Positions 44,379 to 51,297 of a DNA stretch of 64,000 nt are shown here, piece after piece; within the stretch, counting starts at the first letter, position 1; the number at the start of each line of letters is the position of its first letter. The notes beneath the pieces are model-generated. The model did no database searches, was not told where the DNA came from, and saw nothing but the letters and a program-made list of their open reading frames with translations. Position numbers and translations under genes: made by a program. The DNA is from CAVQND01 sp964653485 (GTDB lineage: Bacteria > Verrucomicrobiota > Verrucomicrobiia > Limisphaerales > UBA8199), in contig CAZZFF010000006.1 in assembly GCA_964653485.1 (NCBI GenBank), positions 1 to 64,000 of the forward strand. The letters run 5' to 3'.

Positions 44379-45704
44379 ATGAAAAACGAACTCTCACTCA
44401 AGACTCGGCGGGAATTTCTGCGCGCCACGGTGCTTGGCGGCGCCTTGTCGTGGACGGTGCCCGCTTTCCTGGCCCGGACATTCTCGGCGCTGGAGGCCCG
44501 CGCGGCCGACCCGGCCACCCAACCGGTGACGGGCCGGGATGGGACGATCCTCGTGGTGCTGCAAATGGCGGGCGGCAATGACGGACTCAACACCGTCGTC
44601 CCGTTCGCCAACGAGCACTACCTCCGCGCGCGGCCCAAGCTCGGGTTGTCCGACAGCAAGGTGCTGAAGCTCAACGACGAGGTGGCCCTGCATCCGAGTT
44701 TGACGGGGTTGGCGGAGCTGCACCACGCGGGCCGGCTTGCCATCGTCCAGGGGGTCGGATATCCCAACCCGAATCGGTCGCACTTCCGTTCCACCGAAAT
44801 CTGGCAGACGGCGGCGGACGCGCAGGCGTACGAGCGGTACGGGTGGCTGGGGAGGTACTTCGATAACGCCTGCGCCGGATGCGATCCGACGGTCGGGGTG
44901 AGCATCGGCCGGCAGATGCCGCAGGCGTTCGCCGCGAAGGGGTTGGCCGGGGTGACGCTCGACAGTCCGCAGAACTTCCGCTACGTCCCGCCGAAGGGAG
45001 GCCGGCCGGACGAGGCCAGGCAAGCCGAGGCCTCATTCCGCAAGATGAACGAGGAGGATATGGCTGAGAACCCCGGCGGGACAATCGGGACGGTAGGCGG
45101 CGCGACACCGCGAGCGAGCTCGGCCCTTGATTATCTGGAACGCACGGCGATGGAGGCGCAGGTCAGCTCGGACACCATCCGCGCCATCGCCGGGCGCGGG
45201 CAGAACCTGGCAACCTACCCGGCCTCACAGCTCGGCAATTCGCTGAAGCTGGTCGCGAAGCTGATTGGCGGCGGGATAACCACGCGCGTCTTTTACGTCT
45301 CGCAGGGCGGCTACGACACGCATACGAACCAACTGGCCGCCCACGACCGGTTGCTCAAGGACCTCGGCGATTCCGTAAAGGCTTTTCTCCTGGACATCGA
45401 GGGGCAAGGCAACCTGCCCCGTGTGTTATTGATGACGTTCAGCGAGTTTGGGCGCCGCGTTGCCGAGAACGCCAGCGGCGGGACCGACCACGGCGCCGCG
45501 GCACCGATGTTCCTGGCCGGGGGCCGGGTGAAGGCCGGGCTTGCGGGCCGCTATCCCAGTCTCGCGCCCGCTGATTTGTTCCAGGGCGACTTGAGTTACA
45601 CGGTGGACTTCCGGGCCGTCTATGCCACGGTGCTCGAGCAATGGCTCAACACCCCGAGCCAACCTATCCTCGGCAAGGAGTTTCCGGTCTTGCCACTGAT
45701 CTGA
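44379..45704 (+). CDS. Tat-exported DUF1501 protein (sulfatase-like)
   Basis: 441 residues. Tat signal KTRREFLRATVLGGALSWTVPAFLA, then the DUF1501 domain with VVLQMAGGNDGLNTVVPF, HPSLTGLAELHHAGRLAIVQGVGYPNPNRSHF, FYVSQGGYDTHTNQ, and MTFSEFGRRVAENASGGTDHGAAAPMFLAGG. The fold belongs to the alkaline-phosphatase/sulfatase superfamily. It follows DUF1800 and is probably co-transcribed. ATG 44379 is preferred to the TTG at 44358. Confidence 0.9.
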   Translation: MKNELSLKTRREFLRATVLGGALSWTVPAFLARTFSALEARAADPATQPVTGRDGTILVVLQMAGGNDGLNTVVPFANEHYLRARPKLGLSDSKVLKLNDEVALHPSLTGLAELHHAGRLAIVQGVGYPNPNRSHFRSTEIWQTAADAQAYERYGWLGRYFDNACAGCDPTVGVSIGRQMPQAFAAKGLAGVTLDSPQNFRYVPPKGGRPDEARQAEASFRKMNEEDMAENPGGTIGTVGGATPRASSALDYLERTAMEAQVSSDTIRAIAGRGQNLATYPASQLGNSLKLVAKLIGGGITTRVFYVSQGGYDTHTNQLAAHDRLLKDLGDSVKAFLLDIEGQGNLPRVLLMTFSEFGRRVAENASGGTDHGAAAPMFLAGGRVKAGLAGRYPSLAPADLFQGDLSYTVDFRAVYATVLEQWLNTPSQPILGKEFPVLPLI

Positions 45705-45719
45705 CAGGGTGCAGCCCTG

Positions 45720-45747
45720 AAATCCGAAATCCGAAATCCGAAACCCG
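45720..45747 (+). repeat. heptanucleotide tandem repeat (AAATCCG)3 plus variant
   Basis: Three perfect AAATCCG units followed by AAACCCG begin 15 bp after the DUF1501 stop. It is the same heptamer as in the acyl-AMP ligase gene at 16141. Confidence 0.88.
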
Positions 45748-46150
45748 AGGGCAGTTGGTTCGCTGGGCTGCTCCAGTGCCGTTGGTGATGGGTTGGCGTA
45801 CGGCCTCGGGAAGGTTTCGGGTCCCCGTCACCTCGGCGCGGGTTGCGGTGGCAATAGGCAGGCATAGCCACCAATCCAGGGCGCCTGTGCCGACCGGAGT
45901 GCGGTAGAATAGGCATGCCAAGTCCGCTTCGACCGAACAGGCATTGGGGCGCTCAATCGCCTCAACAGTGCCGCCCGCCCGCGCGGGCCCAGGGCGGCGG
46001 CCCCCTTCGCTACGCTCCGGCGGGCCTTGGCCCTGGGCTATTATCTCGCTGCCCCTTTGGGGCGCCCGAGCTTGGGGGGCGGCGCCACGCCCGGAGATTC
46101 AAGAGCACTCCCGGCAAAAAAGTTGACGTGCATCCCGGCCGGTTGAGTAG

Positions 46151-46177
46151 AGCCGGAATCCTTCGGGGATTCCGGCT
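46151..46177. terminator. strong hairpin between convergent genes
   Basis: AGCCGGAATCC pairs perfectly with GGATTCCGGCT over 11 bp around TTCGG. There is no strong T-run (only TTGGG on the plus strand), so it is a weak-tract bidirectional terminator or a REP-like palindrome. Its place between convergent genes favours termination. Confidence 0.5.
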
Positions 46178-46222
46178 TTGGGCGTTCACTCGCATGCGCC
46201 TGGAGATGATCCAAGCGCGCGC

Positions 46223-46519
46223 TCAAAATGCTGCCTTGAGCCTTTTGCGATAGTCGTCAAACGCCGCTCGGCCAGCCTTCGTCAACCGGAGCAACGTCAG
46301 GGGCACCTTGCCACGATACGTCTTTTCAATTTCAATGTAGCGGGCCTCCTCCAAGCGGGCGAGATGGCTTGACAAGTTGCCTTTGTTCATCTCGGTTTCG
46401 TGGAGCAGGTAGAGGAAGTCGCATTCCTTCACGGCGGCCAGCAAGGCCGTGATCATCAGCCGCCCTGGTTCATGAATGACCCGATCCAACCCGGAAATTG
46501 CTTGAAGTTGGTCGTTCAC
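46223..46519 (-). CDS. winged-helix transcriptional regulator (ArsR/MarR-like, HTH_34 type)
   Basis: 98 residues from GTG 46519. A compact winged helix: LMITALLAAVKECDFLYLLHETEMNKGNLSSHLARLEEARYIEIEKTYRGKVPLTLLRLTKAGRAAFDDY. The GTG overlaps the stop of the upstream membrane-protein gene, so the two are translationally coupled. Regulators of this kind often pair with a small membrane protein. The target is probably the operon itself. Confidence 0.8.
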   Translation of the reverse strand: MNDQLQAISGLDRVIHEPGRLMITALLAAVKECDFLYLLHETEMNKGNLSSHLARLEEARYIEIEKTYRGKVPLTLLRLTKAGRAAFDDYRKRLKAAF

Positions 46520-47175
46520 GCTGTTTCGGGGGAGGGCGGTTGTGTGTGCCGGATGTACGAAAACAGAGTCGCCAGACCAGACCCAAGCCACACAAGCCCG
46601 ACGAACAACGCCACATACCGGAAGGTCTGGTAAATATCACCAGGGACGACGAGAGCAATCCCAAGAAGCCCCAGTGCCATGAGGATGACTACCAGCCATT
46701 TCCATGCATGTTCCCCGCCGCAGCGGAAGACGAAGAACGCATACGCCGCCACCAGGACGGCCAGATAGCCCGCCCGTTCAAGGCTCATCGCATGGAACCG
46801 CCTTTCGAGCACCATCACGCAGACGAGGGAGGCCCCCAAAACGGCGCTGACGCAGAATGTTGCGACAATCGCCATCCACCGGGACCATCCGCCACGGCGG
46901 TAGGCGACATAGCCGGTGCGCGGCCAAGTAATATGCTTTTTGATGGCTTTCACGCCCCAGTATTGGAAAGCCAAGATCGGTATCATGACCACGGGAATAA
47001 ACTCGAACGTGGTGATCCCGTTTTTCCGCCATAGCGCGCCTTCGGGCAGGACGGCCGACAGGTAGGCCACGAGGGCAAAGCTCAGCATCATGACACCCAT
47101 GGCCATCTCGGCGGTCCCGTCGATATTCTCATATCGCTTGGGCCGCTCCATGTAGTTTTGAAGAGTATCGTTCAC
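46516..47175 (-). CDS. multi-pass membrane protein, unknown (partner of winged-helix regulator)
   Basis: 219 residues from GTG 47175; ATG 47151 is an alternative, and no clear ribosome site supports either. About six hydrophobic helices, with the conserved-looking start VNDTLQNYMERPKRYENIDGTAEM followed by MGVMMLSFALVAYLSAV. It looks like a DUF-type integral membrane protein that pairs with HTH_34 regulators. Function unknown. Confidence 0.7.
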   Translation of the reverse strand: MNDTLQNYMERPKRYENIDGTAEMAMGVMMLSFALVAYLSAVLPEGALWRKNGITTFEFIPVVMIPILAFQYWGVKAIKKHITWPRTGYVAYRRGGWSRWMAIVATFCVSAVLGASLVCVMVLERRFHAMSLERAGYLAVLVAAYAFFVFRCGGEHAWKWLVVILMALGLLGIALVVPGDIYQTFRYVALFVGLVWLGSGLATLFSYIRHTQPPSPETA

Positions 47176-47291
47176 GAAGACTAGTTTGCAGCACAAACCA
47201 GTTGTCGTCAACAACTATCTTGGACTTTCTTTTGCGAAGCAGGCGAGGATAGGATTTTCCGACGTGGCGCACGGGCTCCAAGGCGCCGAAA

Positions 47292-47308
47292 AACCGTTGA
47301 AAACGGTT
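47292..47308. repeat. hairpin AACCGTT-GAA-AACGGTT, copy 1
   Basis: A perfect 7-bp stem with a 3-nt loop. The second copy, differing only in the loop, lies at 47685-47701. The two flank the Y1 transposase remnant, as REP or IS200/IS605 end hairpins do. Confidence 0.65.
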
Positions 47309-47439
47309 AGTCGCCGTAAAGAAATAACCTTTACAACCTGCCTTGGTCTTTTGCCGTCCAGCTTCGTTGAGCGCTGGTTACAGATCCATGCGGATATGCG
47401 CCTCGCGTGCGCCTCGCTGGCCGACAAAATCCCGGCGGC

Positions 47440-47690
47440 ATCTTGTCCAGCCGAGGAGTGGGACACTGAGAATGCCCCGTAGCCCCGCGCCCACCCGAAC
47501 TTGCCTGGCACCAGGTTGTTCTCGTTTATCCAGTGAGACGAAGCCCCCTTATAAAGAGGTGCATCGCCTCTTCTATGCACAGGTGCGTGGGCAAATCCAA
47601 CAGGACATGGACATAATCAGGGTTCACGTAGTTGATCTTCATGTAGATGACGTTTTCCGTGGCATATTTGGACAGAAGAACAGAAACCGT
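47440..47690 (-). pseudogene. frameshifted remnant of an IS200-like (REP-associated) tyrosine transposase
   Basis: Minus-strand frame 1 reads TENVIYMKINYVNPDYVHVL then LDLPTHLCIEEAMHLF (about 47660-47560). After a frameshift near 47550, frame 2 continues KGASSHWINENNLVPGKFGW and ARGYGAFSVSHSS before drifting into unrelated sequence. These are core blocks of Y1 (HUH) transposases. The family DHVH motif reads DYVH, so the first catalytic His is lost. Clearly inactive. Confidence 0.75.
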
Positions 47691-47701
47691 TGGAAACGGT
47701 T
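47685..47701. repeat. hairpin AACCGTT-GGA-AACGGTT, copy 2
   Basis: Perfect 7-bp stem, 3-nt loop, same stem sequence as 47292-47308 and on the other side of the transposase remnant. Confidence 0.65.
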
Positions 47702-47839
47702 CCAGAGAGCCTCCGGTTGCCGAACACACCGCGCCGAAGCGGCGGTGTCAATGAGAGCAGGCGGGCGGGCTGTCGGCGGCTCAATGAGAACTGGCCAGCG
47801 GATTGCGGGAGTGCTTGAAGGTGGGGTCAATCCCATTAA

Positions 47840-47859
47840 CACCCTGCTTCAGCAGGGTG
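47840..47859. other. perfect 9-bp hairpin with 2-nt loop
   Basis: CACCCTGCT-TC-AGCAGGGTG. No T-run follows. It may be a REP-type palindrome connected with the nearby transposase remnant. Confidence 0.5.
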
Positions 47860-47957
47860 CTGCGCGCCTAAGGAGTGAATATCAACCGTGATGACGGTTT
47901 CCGCGCTCTCGCGTCTGCCGCCCTCGACAAAGCTCGGACGCGCCCAATTGCCGGCAA

Positions 47958-47965
47958 GGATTGTC
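47958..47965. repeat. target-site duplication, left copy (GGATTGTC)
   Basis: The 8-bp direct repeat GGATTGTC immediately precedes the left inverted repeat and recurs at 51039-51046 just after the right one. Confidence 0.9.
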
Positions 47966-47983
47966 GGTAGTGTCCTAATTTGA
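47966..47983 (+). repeat. left terminal inverted repeat of the IS1-like element
   Basis: GGTAGTGTCCTAATTTGA. It contains the stop codon (47975-47977) of the minus-strand passenger gene. Confidence 0.9.
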
Positions 47984-48544
47984 AGGTTTTGGATCGGAGG
48001 CGCGCCTAATTCTCCAGGCCGCCTCCATATTCACCAAGCTTAGCAATTTGTCGGGCGGAAGGTTGGTAATTTCGGAGATTATCTCGCCATCAGTTTTCCC
48101 GGTCCCCAGGTCGGTGGCGCGGTAATAATGCAAGAGCGTCTTCATGGCCTCTGGGTTGTTTTTAAAGGCGGATGCCCTCTCGGCGGCAGAGATGATGCCC
48201 TGTACGGCCACCTCATGGTTGGCTTGGGAAACGCCAAGGATTACTGAGAAGGTTATGATCAACAGAAGCGCAATGCCCGCGAAGATAGCCCAGGCCGGTC
48301 GAGATGTGTGCGACTGCTGCAACTTGGCTGCCTCTGCCTGCCGTTTTCGTGCCGCTTGCAACCTCTCGGTCTCGATCCGGGCCTCTTCCACCAGATCGGC
48401 CACCCGAAGCTTGATGTATCGGGCGCGGGCTTCGGCGCCCTCGTTTCCGGTCTCGGCAACGGCCCGCGCCCACAGGCCGGGCACAACCTGCCGGTCCTGC
48501 AACTCCTGGCCGACGACGTCGTAGTACTTCTGGCTGGCGTCCAC
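47975..48544 (-). CDS. passenger membrane protein with coiled-coil N-terminus, unknown
   Basis: 189 residues, GTG start. The N-terminus resembles the segment YYDVVGQELQDRQVVPGLWARAVAETGNEGAEARARYIKLRV seen in diverse bacterial proteins of unknown function. A charged coiled coil (about 50-80), one transmembrane helix (WAIFAGIALLLIITFSVILGV) and a soluble C-terminus follow. The stop codon lies inside the element's inverted repeat. It is divergent from the next passenger gene. No transposition role is evident. Confidence 0.65.
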   Translation of the reverse strand: MDASQKYYDVVGQELQDRQVVPGLWARAVAETGNEGAEARARYIKLRVADLVEEARIETERLQAARKRQAEAAKLQQSHTSRPAWAIFAGIALLLIITFSVILGVSQANHEVAVQGIISAAERASAFKNNPEAMKTLLHYYRATDLGTGKTDGEIISEITNLPPDKLLSLVNMEAAWRIRRASDPKPSN

Positions 48545-48665
48545 GATTCCACGTTTGTATTCCCGCTGCCCGCAAAGTCAACGCTTAAAAAAGCCGTTGC
48601 GCCCCGTTCCTAATGATTTGAAAAAAACATAACAATTCTAGTTGACAATTGGATATAGGAGATAT

Positions 48666-49154
48666 ATGCTAAAGAAAATGGACAAGATCGATTCGATCAA
48701 GGCCCTGCTGCTCAAGAGATTTGAGTACCACGCCCGCGCCCTAGAAGACGTGAAAGCTAAGCTCAAACGAATTGAGGAGGTCGAGGGAATGCTCTTGGAA
48801 CTGGGCGATATTCCAGACGACGTTTGCTACCTCGGGGACCCCGATCCCCAAAGGCCGTACATGGGGATGGGTCTTACGGCCGCGGTCCATGAGGTTTTGA
48901 AACACGCGGTTGGCACCCCTAGAACCCTTAAGGAATTGCGGGAGATGCTGGTGCGCGGCGGGTTTGATCCGCCAAAGGAAAACTTCTCCGAGTCACTGAA
49001 CGCCACCCTCCACCGCTTGGCCACGAAGGGCCTAGTCACGGTGGCCAAAGACGGCGAGGACCGGAAAACCTTCCAGGCAACCGGGGTTGATTTAAGAAAG
49101 GAACACCATGCAAGTAATAATCCCAAGCGCGGCGTGACCGGGCCGAACACGTAG
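48666..49154 (+). CDS. passenger protein with coiled coil and winged-helix-like C-terminus
   Basis: 162 residues. AGGAG at 48657-48661 supports ATG 48666. N-terminal charged helices (ALLLKRFEYHARALEDVKAKLKRIEEVEGML) suggest a coiled coil. The C-terminal part (RTLKELREMLVRGGFDPPKENFSESLNATLHRLATKGLVTVAKDGEDRKTFQA) looks like a winged helix. The upstream DNA is AT-rich, unlike the surroundings, and contains TTGACA at 48642. I do not recognise the family. Confidence 0.65.
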   Translation: MLKKMDKIDSIKALLLKRFEYHARALEDVKAKLKRIEEVEGMLLELGDIPDDVCYLGDPDPQRPYMGMGLTAAVHEVLKHAVGTPRTLKELREMLVRGGFDPPKENFSESLNATLHRLATKGLVTVAKDGEDRKTFQATGVDLRKEHHASNNPKRGVTGPNT

Positions 49155-49172
49155 CGCGAACACAAAAAAAAC

Positions 49173-49220
49173 ACCGGCCAGCAGGCTGTGTCCGTCACAA
49201 CGCTCGGCCTGCGGGCCGGT
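49173..49220 (-). terminator. strong hairpin followed by T8 on the minus strand
   Basis: ACCGGCC-A-GCAGGC pairs with GCCTGC-G-GGCCGGT around a 20-nt loop (13 bp plus one mismatch). Eight A residues (49164-49171) precede it, so on the minus strand it is an intrinsic-terminator shape. On the plus strand it lies between a passenger gene and the tRNA-like segment. It could shield the transposase region from antisense transcription. Confidence 0.55.
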
Positions 49221-49232
49221 AGGCAAATTGAT

Positions 49233-49305
49233 GGGCACGTAAGCTAACTGGCAAACCCCGCGTCTTTACACCCCGGGATTGCGAGTTCGACTCTCGCCGT
49301 GTCCA
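49233..49305 (+). pseudogene. tRNA-like relic inside the IS element
   Basis: 73 nt. The acceptor stem GGGCACG/CGTGTCC pairs with one G-U. The T arm GCGAG-TTCGACT-CTCGC is perfect. The D arm (GCT...ACC) and anticodon stem (CGCGT/CCCCG) are broken by mismatches. The loop CTTTACA would give anticodon TTA, or TAC if the register moves by one. I read it as a degenerate tRNA carried by the element rather than a working tRNA. Confidence 0.45.
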
Positions 49306-49355
49306 CAATTTACGAAGTACCCGTACCCCATAGACGGCCAAATGTCCAGAGCAAA

Positions 49356-50198
49356 ATGCTTATGGCAAACAACCTTCCGTTTGAAAAGAAAGTCCTGGCC
49401 ATTTCCATGCTGGCCGAGGACAGCAGCATCCGGGCGATTGAGCGCGTCACCGGCGTTCGCCGCGACACCATCATGCGCCTGGGCGTGCGCGTTGGCGAGG
49501 AGTGCGCCAAAATCCACGATCAGAAGATGCGCAACATCCGCTCTCGCCACATCGAGGTTGACGAGCTTTGGGGCTTCATCGGCAAGAAGAACAAGAACGC
49601 CACGCCCGAAGAACGGAACACCGGCGCGGGTGATGTTTGGACGTTCATCGCCCTGGATTCCGACACCAAACTCATTCCCTCGTTCGTGGTCGGGAAGCGG
49701 GACACGTACCACGCCAAAGCTTTCATGTATGATTTGGCGTCCCGCATGGCGAACCGCATCCAGGTTTCCGCCGATCAACTCGCTGCCTACCCCGACGCGC
49801 TCGAGCGAGCCTTTGGTTGCGAGGTTGATTTTGGCCAAGTGGTAAAAACCTACGCCGTCATCAACCTCAACAAAGACGCCGCCAGTAGGTATAGCCCGGC
49901 AGAGGTCGTTCACGTCGAGCGAGTTGTCGTGAAGGGGTCACCCGACGTGCGCAGCATTTGCACCTCGCATGTCGAAAAGCAGAACCACACCCTGCGGATG
50001 CACTGCCGGAGGCTCACAAGGCTCACTAATGATTTCAGCAAGAAACCTGAAAACTTCAAGGCGGCTATTGCATTAAACCTGACTTACTATGATTTCTGTA
50101 AGCGACACATTTCGATCCGCATGACGCCGGCCCAGGCCGCGAACATCGAATCCAGCCAGTGGACGGTTGCGGATCTGGTCGAACGCTGTGGCGAGTAA
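49356..50198 (+). CDS. IS1-family-like DDE transposase
   Basis: 280 residues. The N-terminal HTH reads ANNLPFEKKVLAISMLAEDSSIRAIERVTGVRRDTIMRLGVRVGE. The catalytic domain has first Asp in HIEVDELWGFIGKK, second Asp in VSADQLAAYPDALE, and a C-terminal segment SHVEKQNHTLRMHCRRLTRLTNDFSKK with the third acidic residue. The protein is a single frame, unlike classical InsAB' of IS1. The frame opens at a GTG (49299) that lies inside the tRNA-like 3' end, so ATG 49356 (or 49362) is preferred. It overlaps the next passenger frame. Confidence 0.88.
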   Translation: MLMANNLPFEKKVLAISMLAEDSSIRAIERVTGVRRDTIMRLGVRVGEECAKIHDQKMRNIRSRHIEVDELWGFIGKKNKNATPEERNTGAGDVWTFIALDSDTKLIPSFVVGKRDTYHAKAFMYDLASRMANRIQVSADQLAAYPDALERAFGCEVDFGQVVKTYAVINLNKDAASRYSPAEVVHVERVVVKGSPDVRSICTSHVEKQNHTLRMHCRRLTRLTNDFSKKPENFKAAIALNLTYYDFCKRHISIRMTPAQAANIESSQWTVADLVERCGE

Positions 50199-50491
50199 GC
50201 GCGAGTATCTGGATCGGTTGAAGCTGGCGGTCGAGCACCTGCACGGGTGCGCAGCCGCCCACAGCAGCACCGTGCCCGTTACTGAGGCGTTCCGTGTGGC
50301 GGGGCAAGGTCGAGGTTTTTGACATCCCCAAGCACTCCAAAGCCCCCCGCTGTTACGCCTGGAGCCATCGCCAAGGGCACAACGACGCTGACGAGCGATT
50401 CGTCACCGTCCTTGAAATCCCGCCCGTCAAAGACGCTCACACAGCCGTTCAAGTCGCCATCGCCAGCGAAGTAAAGAACCGCCTCAAGTAG
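50188..50491 (+). pseudogene. frameshifted passenger gene downstream of the transposase
   Basis: Frame 1 starts at GTG 50188, overlapping the transposase stop, and reads REYLDRLKLAVEHLHGCAAA then HSSTVPVTEAFR. A +1 shift near 50296 leads into frame 2, WRGKVEVFDIPKHSKAPRCY then AWSHRQGHNDADERFVTVLE, ending 50491. Together they give about 100 residues resembling a small protein that often follows IS1-like transposases. It is either a real frameshift mutation, a sequence error or programmed frameshifting. Confidence 0.6.
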
Positions 50492-50708
50492 CGTCTCCGC
50501 TGGTCCCCGCCGTCCCACGCGGCCAGAGCGTGGGGCTTCATCCCTAATCCCCCCAGGTTACGCGCTGGGCCGCTTGTTGCGGTCTGGCGAGTCTGGCACC
50601 TGGACCTCTAAAGTATGACTACGCAAAATCAAACGCATCTCCTAGATCTGCTCCACGGATGCTCCATCACCATCCTCTCGGCGGCAACTGGCAAGGGCAA
50701 CGTGGAAT

Positions 50709-50966
50709 TTACGGGGCCGGCGCTGGAGCCTTCTGTGTCTGACCCGGAGCCGCATCGGCAGGCGGCGCTGCTGCTGGCGTCGATTTCTGGGGCAGTGAGT
50801 TGGTCGCTGCGAGAATACTTCGGGCAATTCCCTCCGCCTGAGAGCCCAGGTAAAGCCCTACGGCTCTCAATTCGGACTCGGTGAGATCGATGTGCGCAAC
50901 GCCGTAAACCGGATAATTGGGCTGCCCATCGGGGGCATCCCAGAAAGAGACCTTGAATTCAATCAT
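50709..50966 (-). CDS. small passenger protein, unknown
   Basis: 85 residues. MIEFKVSFWDAPDGQPNYPV and HIDLTESELRAVGLYLGSQA look protein-like, and the tail is Ala/Pro-rich. A plus-strand frame (50615-50884) overlaps it and cannot be fully excluded. No ribosome site is visible. Function unknown. Confidence 0.4.
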   Translation of the reverse strand: MIEFKVSFWDAPDGQPNYPVYGVAHIDLTESELRAVGLYLGSQAEGIARSILAATNSLPQKSTPAAAPPADAAPGQTQKAPAPAP

Positions 50967-51020
50967 AATGTGGCTTTTCGTTCAGGCCCCGGTTTACGGC
51001 GCAACGCAAAAAACGTCAAA

Positions 51021-51038
51021 TCAAATTAGGACACCACC
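51021..51038 (-). repeat. right terminal inverted repeat of the IS1-like element
   Basis: TCAAATTAGGACACCACC, the inverse of the left end with one mismatch (A/G at position 4). Confidence 0.9.
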
Positions 51039-51046
51039 GGATTGTC
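51039..51046. repeat. target-site duplication, right copy (GGATTGTC)
   Basis: Identical to 47958-47965. It confirms the element's boundary and that insertion occurred about 250 bp upstream of the tricorn-type gene. Confidence 0.9.
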
Positions 51047-51297
51047 GCGCCTCTTGACGCCGCGCTGCGGTTTTGGCAAACAAATAGACTATGTCAACCG
51101 CCGTTGAAAGAGAAGCCGCGCCAGGATCGGCCCCTGAGTCCAAAACGAGTCCCGAAATCGAACAGTTCGTCGTGAGCGGTGAGCGGAGGACGAGGTTTGG
51201 GGAGTCCATCCATGGCCGCGAGGGTGGCCGCGGCGTATGGAGAGCAAGCGCGCCGGCACACGCGCGGGGCGCATCGGGCGGGACGACGGTCCCAGTA

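Larger units (their letters stand above)
45705..46222. other. long non-coding gap with repeats
   Basis: 518 bp between the convergent DUF1501 and winged-helix genes. It holds AAATCCG heptamers at 45720, a GC-rich low-complexity stretch near 45970-46090, and a strong hairpin at 46151. No reading frame in it looks like protein. Confidence 0.6.
47176..47965. other. 790-bp gap holding a decayed IS200-like element
   Basis: No intact gene is present. It contains the transposase remnant (47440-47690) flanked by two near-identical hairpins at 47292 and 47685, another perfect hairpin at 47840, and the target site of the IS1-like element at its right edge. Confidence 0.6.
47966..51038. mobile_element. 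IS1-family-like element with passenger genes (3,073 bp)
   Basis: The left end GGTAGTGTCCTAATTTGA (47966-47983) and the right end (51021-51038, reverse complement GGTGGTGTCCTAATTTGA) match at 17 of 18 bases. Flanking 8-bp repeats GGATTGTC are a target duplication. IS1-family ends typically begin GGT and duplicate 8-9 bp, in agreement with the DDE transposase inside. At about 3 kb it is far longer than a simple IS1 and carries at least four non-transposase reading frames. Perfect duplications indicate a fairly recent insertion. Confidence 0.9.

Noticed and set aside
49233..49305. Functional tRNA gene
   Set aside because: The D and anticodon stems are broken and position 37 would be a pyrimidine in the best-fitting register.
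50615..50884. Plus-strand 89-codon frame in the IS element
   Set aside because: The overlapping minus-strand frame has a more protein-like N-terminus. Neither is certain.
51091..51297. Longer N-terminus of the tricorn-type protease
   Set aside because: The extension would hide the signal peptide beginning at ATG 51298.
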